The notes: generated from the letters alone by a model not told the origin. Shown: positions 1-6,499, counted from the stretch's first letter. The stretch: 9,874 nt of DNA from Planctomycetota bacterium (GCA_024278285.1 JAJRTM010000394.1:1-9874), one strand, 5' to 3'. Numbers and translations: made by a program.

Positions 1-48
1 GATGATTACCGGCGGCTAGCGCCTTGCCGCTTATGATAACTTAAACCT

Positions 49-65
49 GTCAGGCACAGCCTGAC
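49..65. terminator. Possible weak terminator hairpin upstream of the GspF gene
   Basis: A perfect 7-bp inverted repeat (GTCAGGC, loop ACA, GCCTGAC) is followed by CTAAATTTTAAT, a poor but T-rich tail. It could end transcription of a gene lying to the left. One frame runs off the left edge to a TAG at 17-19 and could be the last codons of that gene, but this is too short to identify. Read as a terminator it is weak, so it may only be a local hairpin. Confidence 0.3.
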
Positions 66-81
66 CTAAATTTTAATCTGA

Positions 82-1248
82 TTGAAGAAATCAATGTTGT
101 TTTTCCTGTTCATCATGGCATTCATCGCGGTTGTGCTCTATTTGGTCACAACGCGAAAGTATGCGAATCGTGTTGCGATGTTGTGGATCATTGCCACTGC
201 AATCAAACACGATATGCCGCTGCCCGGTTTAATTCGCGCACAAGCCCGGCAATCATGGGGCAAACGAAAACGAATGCTTTTTGAAATGGCAAGCGATTTA
301 AGCGGCGGAACTTCACTTGCAGAGGTTGTGGATACCTATCGGTCGGTCATCCCCGAACAGGGACGACTCGCGATTCATATCGGAAGTGATTCAGGAACGC
401 TGGATCAATCCCTCGATGCGGCGCTTGAATATCTCGAACGCCGCCCGCATGAAGTGATTCGTGATTTTCAGATGGTCTTTTTCTATCTGACCGCGGTCCT
501 CACTGCCTGGATATTCCTCGCTTCGTTTATCATGTATTGGATCGTCCCGAGGTTCAAAGATATTTTCCTTGGGTTTGGATTGGATATTCCAGAGATGACA
601 CTTACGTTCATCGGATTTGCTGATTTTTGTGTGAACTATTTTTATCTGTTTCCACTTGCCTTACTTTTTCTAATTCCGCTGGGCGTACTCTTTGCTTCGC
701 TGGTAACCGGCGGGCTGGATCTCCCCGATAAGGGGTACCGGCCTTTACGTCTTGATATGCTTTGGAGACCAGGTCGATTACTTGATTGGCTCTATTACCT
801 TCTGTTAAAGCAAGGCGTTCGATTTTCTCCTCAACGGGCGACCGCGGATATCTTGCGATATCTGGGTGTTGTGGCTCAGGCGGATAAACCGATCCTGGGC
901 GCGATCGATACGCTTTCGCAATACCATAAAGCGGGAGACATTCGTGCAAAATTACTAAACGTGAAGGAACGGCTCAAACAGGGCGGCGTATTGTGGGAAT
1001 TGCTCGCAGCAAAAGGTTTTCTTTCCAAGCAAAAAGCAGCTTTACTCCACACCGCAGAAGTGGCGGGGGATTTGCCGTATGCGTTGAAGGAAAAATCACT
1101 GCAATTTGAAAAAGAACATCAACATCGAATGATCTGCTTCATGGAATATGTGCGGGTCGCTGCGATTTTGATGCTCTGCTTAATGACCGCCTTTTTCGCG
1201 ATCAGTCTATTTATGCCATTGATACAATTAATGAATGATCTATCTTAA
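82..1248 (+). CDS. GspF/PilC-family inner-membrane platform protein of a type II secretion or type IV pilus-like system
   Basis: The 388-residue product fits the GspF family: polytopic inner-membrane proteins that link the cytoplasmic ATPase to pseudopilus assembly. Two T2SF-type halves can be seen. The first covers roughly residues 35-150 and runs into a membrane segment followed by the family-typical VPRFKDIFLGFGLDIPEMT. The second covers roughly 255-375, with an LLHTAEVAGDLPYAL stretch and a final membrane segment ending FMPLIQLMN. An additional hydrophobic stretch (residues 6-22) lies at the N-terminus. The listed start is TTG at 82, just after an in-frame stop at 79-81, and gives a natural MKKS beginning. 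ATG at 94 is the alternative. Neither has a strong Shine-Dalgarno. Pseudopilin genes follow after a repeat-filled 405-bp gap, so this is probably the membrane component of the same machine. No partner ATPase is present in the window. Confidence 0.85.
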   Translation: MKKSMLFFLFIMAFIAVVLYLVTTRKYANRVAMLWIIATAIKHDMPLPGLIRAQARQSWGKRKRMLFEMASDLSGGTSLAEVVDTYRSVIPEQGRLAIHIGSDSGTLDQSLDAALEYLERRPHEVIRDFQMVFFYLTAVLTAWIFLASFIMYWIVPRFKDIFLGFGLDIPEMTLTFIGFADFCVNYFYLFPLALLFLIPLGVLFASLVTGGLDLPDKGYRPLRLDMLWRPGRLLDWLYYLLLKQGVRFSPQRATADILRYLGVVAQADKPILGAIDTLSQYHKAGDIRAKLLNVKERLKQGGVLWELLAAKGFLSKQKAALLHTAEVAGDLPYALKEKSLQFEKEHQHRMICFMEYVRVAAILMLCLMTAFFAISLFMPLIQLMNDLS

Positions 1249-1307
1249 GGGATTTTATTGATTACCTACAGGGGTCAAAGAGAGCAAAGAGAAAGGGATG
1301 AAAAGTT

Positions 1308-1635
1308 GTAGAATGGCATCTGCATTTGTTGTTTATACATAAGATTTGTCCTGAAAGGACATTGGCAAATAGCCCCAGGTTTTAACCTGGGGAATTCGTT
1401 TGCAAGAGGATGAAGTCCTGTAGGGACGACGGAATTTGTTACTTTAATGCTTTCATGCAAGGAATGGGGGATCGAATTAATCATAACCATCGTCCCTTCG
1501 GGGCTATATATTAACTGGGACGACGACCCCGGATTAAAATCCGGGGCTATTTGCCTCTGTCCCTTCGGGACTGATGACTCAAATTTGTCTGAAAATACTT
1601 ATGTATAAACAACAGGTGCAAGCACACCATCCTAC
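1308..1635. repeat. Composite inverted-repeat element with GTAG ends and nested palindromes (REP/MITE-like)
   Basis: This 328-bp block fills most of the 405-bp gap between the GspF-like gene and the first pseudopilin gene. It starts with GTAG (1308-1311) and ends with CTAC (1632-1635). The outer arms contain a perfect 17-bp inverted repeat, TGTTGTTTATACATAAG at 1327-1343 against 1598-1614. Inside are two further modules in opposite orientation. Each pairs a GTCC/GGAC hairpin (1347-1361; 1559-1571) with a GGCAAATAGCCCC stretch leading into a perfect 9-bp-stem palindrome. These palindromes are CCCCAGGTTTTAACCTGGGG (1373-1392) and CCCCGGATTAAAATCCGGGG (1527-1546). More GTCC/GGGAC-type hairpins sit between them (1415-1427; 1491-1522). 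No transposase is encoded. It looks like a non-autonomous mobile repeat or BIME-like cluster. Confidence 0.75.
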
Positions 1636-1653
1636 GAAATTAAAGATATACTG

Positions 1654-2094
1654 ATGAAATACTTTTATTCTTCAACCTGTTCACAAAATCGTAATCGCCG
1701 AGATGGTTTTGGCATTACGGAGATGATTATTGCGTTACTCCTTTTGGGGATGATGGTCAGTTATATTGTGCCACTTTTTAATCAATTGGGGACCATGCAG
1801 CGGCGGATCGAAAAACAAACATTTCTGCAACAAACGGCTGCGAATCTTATCGAAGAACTGCATACATTCACGGCAACACAACTGGAAGATATCGATGCGA
1901 TCAGCAAAACATTAAAAAAACAGATTGATACCGATAAATACAATCTGACACTTCAAAAATACCCGCCGATTAAAACGGGGCAACCGCTGCGGGTCGATCT
2001 GGAACTACGACCTGTTCATCAAAAAGAGACACTCACTGCGGTGAAACTATCGACCTGGCTTACATTTACGCCGGTCGCGAAGGAGGCATCATGA
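1654..2094 (+). CDS. GspI-like prepilin/minor pseudopilin
   Basis: The 146-residue product has a class III (prepilin) signal. A basic leader ends at G18, mature residue F19 follows, and Glu23 sits at +5 in GFGITEM, leading into a hydrophobic helix of about 20 residues. PilD-type peptidase would cut after G18 and N-methylate F19. The next stretch, QQTAANLIEEL, resembles the region after the helix in GspI, and the gene comes first in an I-J-K order, so GspI-like is the best guess. Sequence divergence is high, so the subtype is inferred from position and N-terminus only. The ATG at 1654 has only a weak upstream purine stretch, and the upstream DNA is the repeat element. The stop overlaps the next start (ATGA at 2091-2094), implying translational coupling. 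Confidence 0.75.
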   Translation: MKYFYSSTCSQNRNRRDGFGITEMIIALLLLGMMVSYIVPLFNQLGTMQRRIEKQTFLQQTAANLIEELHTFTATQLEDIDAISKTLKKQIDTDKYNLTLQKYPPIKTGQPLRVDLELRPVHQKETLTAVKLSTWLTFTPVAKEAS

Positions 2095-2630
2095 AGCGTT
2101 TTTCCTGCAACAATCGGATAACAATTCCCTCTCGCCGTGGCTATACGTTAATCGAGATGGTCGTGGTGATCTCACTAATGGGGTTTGTGATGACGATCTT
2201 GGTGAGTATTCTTTCTTTCTGTTTGAAAACCGAGCGAACTTTTTCAGCAGAGGCTCGCAAGATGCAAGTCACCCATTCGCTGGCAACCGATTTGAGAAAC
2301 GATATTCATTCGCACAACTGGGACCAGATTAAGATCGATGCCGAGGATCATTCTCTGCATCTTGCTGAGGGCATTACCTATCGCTGGAAAGATGATCGCA
2401 TCTGGCGAGAGGACAACGATAAAAAGAAACAGCAGGAGAGTTACTGGTTCCCGAAAAATTCGCAAGCCTCGTGGCACAAAGATGACGCTTCGAAGATGGT
2501 GACATTGCAAATTGAAATGCCGACACGGATTGCAGCGAGATCAAAAAACGAACGGAAAACATTTCGCAGTTTGACAATAAAAGCAGAAGCGGGAAGATTC
2601 GCCACGATGAAGAAAGGAGAGAGCCGATGA
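2091..2630 (+). CDS. GspJ-like prepilin/minor pseudopilin
   Basis: The 179-residue product carries a textbook prepilin signal: RRG17 then YTLIE, with Glu22 at +5, and a hydrophobic helix to about residue 40. After the helix, the stretch THSLATDLRNDIH resembles the conserved segment of GspJ-type minor pseudopilins, and the rest is predicted mainly beta. GspJ forms a tip complex with GspI and GspK that primes pseudopilus assembly; that is family knowledge applied by inference here. A strong Shine-Dalgarno AAGGAGG (2080-2086) lies 4 nt before the ATG, inside the end of the previous gene. Its stop overlaps the next start by ATGA (2627-2630). No cysteine pairs or enzyme motifs are evident. Confidence 0.75.
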   Translation: MKRFSCNNRITIPSRRGYTLIEMVVVISLMGFVMTILVSILSFCLKTERTFSAEARKMQVTHSLATDLRNDIHSHNWDQIKIDAEDHSLHLAEGITYRWKDDRIWREDNDKKKQQESYWFPKNSQASWHKDDASKMVTLQIEMPTRIAARSKNERKTFRSLTIKAEAGRFATMKKGESR

Positions 2631-3022
2631 AACATTTCGCCCCTTCTATTCGAGCCAGTCGGCAGGGAATTGTCCTGGTGACCGTCATTTTATGCTTGCT
2701 GGTTGCCTCTGCGATGTTGATTAACCTGGTGAAAGCAACCACGATTCTTTCCCGGCAAACGACACATCATTCCCAGAGACTGCAATTACAGATACTAACC
2801 GACGATGCGATGAGCCATGCGTTGAATCAATATCACCAGCAAGATTCTTACACCAAAGAAACCTGGGAGATATCGCCGGACCAGTGGAGCTTGAAACAAA
2901 ACGGGCAGGTGAAAATTGATGTTTCAAAGAAAAACAATAAAACAATCATTACCGTGCAGGGAAGTATTATTCAGAATAACAACAGACTACAGAAAATAAC
3001 CAAAACAATTGAAGTGAAATGA
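2627..3022 (+). CDS. Short GspK-like prepilin
   Basis: The 131-residue product begins with a basic leader ending RQG14, then IVLVTVILCLLVASAML. Position +5 of the mature form is Thr19, not Glu. Lack of Glu at +5 with a G(I/V)-x-L-[IV]-x-V start is characteristic of GspK, the tip pseudopilin. Third place after I- and J-like genes agrees with this. However, GspK is usually about 300 residues, with a large helical domain inserted in the pilin fold. Here only about 100 residues follow the membrane helix, so that domain is missing; a PilX-like minor pilin is an alternative. Shine-Dalgarno AAGGAG (2614-2619) precedes the ATG, which overlaps the previous stop (ATGA). No frameshift is needed and the frame is intact to TGA at 3020-3022. 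Confidence 0.65.
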   Translation: MKHFAPSIRASRQGIVLVTVILCLLVASAMLINLVKATTILSRQTTHHSQRLQLQILTDDAMSHALNQYHQQDSYTKETWEISPDQWSLKQNGQVKIDVSKKNNKTIITVQGSIIQNNNRLQKITKTIEVK

Positions 3023-3032
3023 ACCGTTTATT

Positions 3033-3107
3033 GTAGGGTGCGTTGCAACGCACCACGTTTTGTGGCGTGCCATTCGTACTGCAAAGGTGCGTCACGACGC
3101 ACCCTAC
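3033..3107. repeat. REP/BIME-like inverted pair of GTAG-headed hairpins
   Basis: Two GTAG-headed palindromes face each other. On plus, GTAG at 3033-3036 is followed by GGTGCGTTGCAACGCACC (3037-3054). On minus, GTAG (CTAC at 3104-3107) is followed by GGTGCGTCGTGACGCACC (3086-3103). Each is a perfect 8-bp stem with a 2-nt centre. The stems differ at the innermost pair (T-A versus C-G), a compensated change. A 31-nt spacer separates them. The pair fills the gap between the GspK-like and DUF1559 genes. Head and palindrome match the general plan of REPs handled by RAYT transposases; no RAYT gene is in the window. Confidence 0.8.
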
Positions 3108-3141
3108 AAACTGATAAACTATATTATAAACATTCCATGAC

Positions 3142-3148
3142 AGGAGAG
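3142..3148 (+). promoter_or_regulatory. Ribosome binding site of the DUF1559 gene
   Basis: AGGAGAG lies 5 nt upstream of the ATG at 3154 and supports this start. It comes just after an AT-rich block (about 3110-3137) that follows the REP-like pair. No convincing -35/-10 pair was found there. Confidence 0.6.
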
Positions 3149-3153
3149 AATAA

Positions 3154-4113
3154 ATGAAACGAAATGTCCCCCACTTATTAACCGGAAACAGTCAAACCGA
3201 AAAGAGTGAACGGAAATGTCGCCATGCGTTCACACTCATCGAACTGCTCGTCGTGATTGCGATCATCGCAATCCTCGTGGCGCTACTGCTTCCTGCGGTT
3301 CAGCAGACGCGAGAAGCGGCTCGGCGGTCGAGTTGCAAAAACAATCTGATGCAGTTAGGTATTGCGATTATCAACTACGAACATCAATGGGAAACATTCC
3401 CGCTCGGCACCGCAAACGCCACCGGTCCGATTATTAACGAACGCAAAGGGTACCACGTCGGTTGGATGGTCCGCATTCTGCCTCACATGGACGACGGTGT
3501 TGCTTTCGATAAATTCGATTTCACCAAAGGAGCTTACGATCCCGCTAATAAAGAAGTCGCTGCGTATATGCCAAGATGGTCAATGTGTCCTTCTGTGCCG
3601 CTTCCTGGTTATTTCGATGTGACTGATGAGGAATCTGGTGAATCGGTTAGAGTGGCAAATACCTCTTATGCCGGGGTACATCATTCCAAAGAGGCTCCCA
3701 TTGATACCGATAACAATGGCATCTTTGTGTTGAATCGAGCAATCTCTGCTCACGATGTCACCGATGGGCTTTCTCATACACTGATGGCTGGAGAAAAAGT
3801 CTACGGCGGGCATGAACTCGGCTGGGTTTCTGGTTCACGAGCAACATTACGATACGCAGGAGAGTCAGCAAAACTAGGGCATTCCTCAATAAATGCTCCC
3901 GGAAGCAAAGCTGATCGAGATCACAGCATGCTTCCAGATGACTGGGAACCTGAAGACCCCAAGGCAACGGGTGGATTTGCCAGTTTTCATACCGGAGGGG
4001 CACAGTTTCTTCTTGGTGATGGTTCTGTTCGGTTTCTCTCCGAAAATATGGATGTAGAGACATTCTCTCATCTGGGAAACCGTCACGATGGCGAACTGCT
4101 TGATGAATTCTGA
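3154..4113 (+). CDS. DUF1559 (SBP_bac_10) prepilin-like protein with H-X9-DG motif
   Basis: The 319-residue product starts with a 25-residue basic leader and a prepilin motif, [20 protein letters not shown], with mature residue F26 and Glu30 at +5. This is followed by [21 protein letters not shown], the usual start of DUF1559 proteins. Near the C-terminus is the H-X9-DG signature: His279, then D289-G290 in [16 protein letters not shown]. The family is heavily multiplied in Planctomycetes; its members are thought to be exported, pilin-like surface or pseudopilus-associated proteins, but their function is not settled. The residue before the cut site is Ala25 rather than the usual Gly. The gene follows the pseudopilin genes by 131 bp, with a REP-like pair between, so it may be transcribed separately. 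Confidence 0.92.
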   Translation: MKRNVPHLLTGNSQTEKSERKCRHAFTLIELLVVIAIIAILVALLLPAVQQTREAARRSSCKNNLMQLGIAIINYEHQWETFPLGTANATGPIINERKGYHVGWMVRILPHMDDGVAFDKFDFTKGAYDPANKEVAAYMPRWSMCPSVPLPGYFDVTDEESGESVRVANTSYAGVHHSKEAPIDTDNNGIFVLNRAISAHDVTDGLSHTLMAGEKVYGGHELGWVSGSRATLRYAGESAKLGHSSINAPGSKADRDHSMLPDDWEPEDPKATGGFASFHTGGAQFLLGDGSVRFLSENMDVETFSHLGNRHDGELLDEF

Positions 4114-4122
4114 ATGGAATTT

Positions 4123-4181
4123 GCAGGTAGTGCTCAGCCCGGCTACTGCGTGACTGGTTAGCATTTTATCAATGAAATGCT
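4123..4181. repeat. Hairpin-forming intergenic stretch after the DUF1559 gene
   Basis: Two small inverted repeats lie downstream of the DUF1559 stop. GCAGGTAG at 4123-4130 pairs with CTACTGC at 4143-4149 (one bulge). AGCATTT at 4160-4166 pairs perfectly with AAATGCT at 4175-4181. Neither has the T-run of an intrinsic terminator. They may be degenerate copies of the local repeats or help end transcription between these convergent genes. Confidence 0.35.
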
Positions 4182-4209
4182 GCTCGCAAAAGTAGCAGGA
4201 TTATATATT

Positions 4210-4277
4210 GTAGCTACCGTCGTCAGACGGTGGAAATCGGGTTGGCAATTTGTCCACACTCTGGCGAGTGTAGCTAC
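4210..4277. repeat. REP/BIME-like inverted pair with compensatory stem changes
   Basis: On plus, GTAG (4210-4213) is followed by stem CTACCGTC (4214-4221), loop GTCA and GACGGTGG (4226-4233). On minus, GTAG (CTAC at 4274-4277) is followed by CTACACTC, loop GCCA and GAGTGTGG (4254-4273 read in reverse). Both form 8-bp stems in the same frame. Stem positions 5 and 6 differ, but both partners changed (C-G to A-T, G-C to C-G), so the structure is kept while the sequence differs. The 20-nt spacer is unique. The pair sits between convergent genes, a common site for such elements. TT and AA flank the outer ends (4208-4279). Confidence 0.82.
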
Positions 4278-4284
4278 AACCTGT

Positions 4285-4299
4285 TCCGGTTTATCCGGA
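4285..4299 (-). terminator. Weak hairpin directly after the exported-protein gene
   Basis: TCCGG, five-nt loop, CCGGA lies immediately beyond the stop codon of the minus-strand gene. The stem is only 5 bp and no T-run follows on the minus strand, so termination is doubtful. The neighbouring REP-like pair may contribute. Confidence 0.25.
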
Positions 4300-5973
4300 T
4301 TAGGGATTGATGATCTGCTCTGGAAATTTCAGCGGGATTTGTTCTGCCGGCGAAGTTTCTAATGGTAAGACTTGAGCAGGAGAAACGGGCTGGGCTAAGG
4401 TGGGAGAGAATGGTTCGCTTTTTTGCCTGGCGATATCCCAGGAAAGTTGCAGCCAGTTTGCGTTCACGTTTAGTTGCTTCAGTCGCACCGCGATGCTCGT
4501 CACACCTGCTTCACTCAGGTGAACCGGAACCAGGTTTTCACGTTGGATGTGTACTGTTCGCAGCAGCGTTTCAAACTGAGTCACGAATGCCCGTTGAGTA
4601 AAACCGGGCTCCGCCAACGTGCCATCGGGAAGTTCTTCGCGCACGTCAATAACATCAGAGCTGACAACCAACTCTGTTTCGTTAAGTTGCGTGTTGAAAG
4701 TGAGCCGGACTCGTTGTGTTTCTGTGACAGGTAAGTTTTGAAGTTGAAACTTTCCTCGAAAGATAAGTTCAATCTGGTTATTCTGAAAACTGATTGTCAG
4801 CGGCGTTTTTTCCGCATAAGTGATATGGACTTCAATAGGTAACTTGTTGGGATTATCGATAAAGCTGGCGTCAACCAGTTGCAGGATGATATTTGATTGT
4901 TCGACTATTTTATTAAGAGAAATACGTTTGCCGGCAAGTTTGTGATTTGCAAGCAAGCCAACAAAAAACTGTTCGTGTATGGAAAGGGAGACATCGTCAT
5001 TAACGATCTCTTTGGGAATAGATTGCTTGACTGGCTGCGATGAAAACTGAAAATCGCTGTAAAGTTTTTTATCTGTTGAGAAGGCTGATTGCCTCACGGG
5101 AACCATCTTTATTTGTTCCAGACGATCCCATACTTTTTCCTTCAATGTTTTGTTGACCAGCTTCAAGTTTTGATCGGTTTGTGTATCGATTCGTGGTTGC
5201 AGCTTCCGTATCAGTTTTTGCCCTGCGATTAAATTGCTTTGCGGCGTGTGCGCGATCGCGGCCCCAAGAGCGATCTGATTGGCAAGCGGTCCCAGTAAGG
5301 GCATTCGAGAATGGCGAGTTTGTGCCCCCAGCACCTTTTGGTTTGGCATCACCAGTAAAGTTGCTTTTTTGGTTAGCAATTTCGAACCATCAAATAAAAC
5401 GGGCTTGGTGGCACGGAACTGGCTGTTTCCCTGCTGGGCGATCGTGGCTCGGGGAGTAAATGCGGTTGTTGAGGTTTGTACGGTCCCCTGAATTTCAAAA
5501 TTAAATCTCGCTCCACTACGAGAGGGCAAGCAATCGATGGAGACATTCGAAAGCGTTGTCTGCTGACCAGTCACCTGTGCTCCGAGAATGAAATCCTGGA
5601 CCGCTCCTGAATCTTGCTGCTTTCTGTTCAAAAACTTTTGCAGAAAAATTTCAGTGATTTCAAAACGTAAATCTCCCTGCATCAATCCCATGATTGCATT
5701 TTGATCGACCGGTAACTCTGTTACGGCAGGGCTCCCCAAAAAACTGCCGGGAGACAAAGGAGCAAAAACCGGGGGTGGAATCGGGATCGGTAAAGGTTGC
5801 ATCGGAATTATTTTATTGATGCGAGGAAAACTCCGCCGTGGAGGTTTGGGACGACGTTGTGCTGAGCAGGTTTCATTGAAAATCAGCACTATGAGCAAAC
5901 AGACCAGTCCCAGGTTCAAACTGCGACAGAGTACGACCTGCTTAATTTTAAGTCTTTCGCAAAGAACAGACAT
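4300..5973 (-). CDS. Large exported protein of unknown function with proline-rich segment and duplicated motif
   Basis: I do not recognise this family. The start is set at ATG 5973 because GAGGT lies 4 nt upstream and a signal peptide then begins directly: basic region, hydrophobic core at about 20-32, and C-S-A38 before Q39 for signal peptidase I. There is no lipobox. A TTG-initiated 16-codon extension is possible but lacks support. The mature part of the 557-residue product opens with a Pro/Arg-rich stretch (about 42-76) with PIPIPPP. Two regions begin alike: DLRFEITEIFLQKFLN at 101-116 and DVSLSIHEQFFVGLLA at 327-342. Each is followed by alternating hydrophobic residues suggestive of beta strands. 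The C-terminus (about 515-557) is again Pro-rich. It is probably periplasmic or envelope-associated. The gene is a single transcription unit, divergent from the ribosomal cluster and convergent with DUF1559. Confidence 0.75.
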   Translation of the reverse strand: MSVLCERLKIKQVVLCRSLNLGLVCLLIVLIFNETCSAQRRPKPPRRSFPRINKIIPMQPLPIPIPPPVFAPLSPGSFLGSPAVTELPVDQNAIMGLMQGDLRFEITEIFLQKFLNRKQQDSGAVQDFILGAQVTGQQTTLSNVSIDCLPSRSGARFNFEIQGTVQTSTTAFTPRATIAQQGNSQFRATKPVLFDGSKLLTKKATLLVMPNQKVLGAQTRHSRMPLLGPLANQIALGAAIAHTPQSNLIAGQKLIRKLQPRIDTQTDQNLKLVNKTLKEKVWDRLEQIKMVPVRQSAFSTDKKLYSDFQFSSQPVKQSIPKEIVNDDVSLSIHEQFFVGLLANHKLAGKRISLNKIVEQSNIILQLVDASFIDNPNKLPIEVHITYAEKTPLTISFQNNQIELIFRGKFQLQNLPVTETQRVRLTFNTQLNETELVVSSDVIDVREELPDGTLAEPGFTQRAFVTQFETLLRTVHIQRENLVPVHLSEAGVTSIAVRLKQLNVNANWLQLSWDIARQKSEPFSPTLAQPVSPAQVLPLETSPAEQIPLKFPEQIINP

Positions 5974-5977
5974 CTTT

Positions 5978-5982
5978 ACCTC
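5978..5982 (-). promoter_or_regulatory. Ribosome binding site deciding the start of the exported protein
   Basis: On the minus strand the sequence reads GAGGTAAAGATG. This places a Shine-Dalgarno 4 nt before the ATG at 5973 and favours that start over the TTG at 6021. Confidence 0.6.
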
Positions 5983-6006
5983 GTATACTACAATCGGAAT
6001 ATTTCC

Positions 6007-6044
6007 TTGCGTCTTACGCAATTTTCTAACAAGATGCGATCTTG
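6007..6044. promoter_or_regulatory. Two adjacent perfect dyads upstream of the exported-protein gene
   Basis: TTGCGTCTTACGCAA (6007-6021) and CAAGATGCGATCTTG (6030-6044) are each perfect 6-3-6 inverted repeats. Their centres are 23 bp apart, about two helical turns. They lie 34-71 bp before the start codon of the minus-strand gene, where operators or 5'-leader hairpins would sit. The two half-sites are different sequences, so one dimeric regulator binding both is not obvious. No clear -35/-10 pair was found beside them on the minus strand. Confidence 0.35.
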
Positions 6045-6415
6045 CTGACAGTCATCAATGTGAATGTTATCTCTTATGAGCGAATAGGTGAAGATCAGTA
6101 CCTTATTGATCTGCCCCCGTTTCAATAGTTCGCAACAGTAAATCGTACAATCAGGCAGATCCGTTATATTTTGCCAATTTTCAAGCTGGTCACGAATGAT
6201 CAGTTTGAAAAACAGGGTGATTCTGTGGGGAGTAGGCTTGAACCAAATCCTGTTGCTGCTTATGCTTGCTGGCTTGTTAAAAAACCACTTGGCAGGAAGG
6301 GGATTGTTAATCCCTGCGTTTTCAGGTGGGCCGGTATGAACACTTGAGCACATTTCCGTGTGGTATTTCCTTTCATGGAATCCACTTACGGCTTCGAGAA
6401 TATCCGTATCTCTAT
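6045..6415. other. Non-coding part of the divergent intergenic region
   Basis: No supportable gene is seen in this 371-base stretch. The one long frame across it (minus strand, about 5988-6479) has no ribosome binding site, no recognisable motif and unlikely composition. A short hairpin, GGGATT-GTT-AATCCC, lies at 6300-6314. It does not sit after any plus-strand gene, so a terminator role is not supported. Confidence 0.5.
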
Positions 6416-6444
6416 TTGTTGGAATAAGATACGTCAAATATAAA
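6416..6444 (+). promoter_or_regulatory. Sigma-70-like promoter for the rplY-pth-rpsF-ssb-rplI cluster
   Basis: TTGTTG (6416-6421) and TATAAA (6439-6444) are separated by 17 bp, matching TTGACA/TATAAT at 4/6 and 5/6. Transcription would begin near 6451 and leave a 5' leader of about 50 nt before the rplY ATG. It is the best promoter-like pair I saw in the divergent region. Confidence 0.5.
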
Positions 6445-6499
6445 CAGGCGAGGGTAGGATGTTTTCCCTGCCCGATCATTAACTTTAAGAGTAAGAATT

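Noticed and set aside
1298..1342. Tiny frame after AAAGGG at the left edge of the repeat (ATG at 1298), as a pseudopilin start disrupted by insertion
   Set aside because: It is only 14 codons, mostly within the repeat arm, with no similarity to the pseudopilin leader beyond the first codons.
1275..1490. 71-codon minus-strand frame inside the repeat element
   Set aside because: It is read from palindromic repeat DNA, has no ribosome binding site, and its sequence is dictated by the repeat modules.
1306..4279. CRISPR array or tandem repeat locus
   Set aside because: The repeats are inverted pairs at three separate sites with different sequences. There is no regular repeat-spacer pattern and no cas gene.
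4177..4362. 61-codon plus-strand frame across the REP-like pair
   Set aside because: It reads through the repeat and the antisense of the 3' end of the exported-protein gene, with no ribosome binding site or motif.
6300..6314. GGGATT-GTT-AATCCC hairpin as a terminator
   Set aside because: No plus-strand gene lies upstream of it and the minus-strand gene begins to its left, so there is nothing to terminate.
5988..6479. 163-codon minus-strand frame in the divergent region
   Set aside because: It overlaps the start region of the exported-protein gene on the same strand and the dyads. It has no Shine-Dalgarno or recognisable motif, and it covers the likely rplY promoter.
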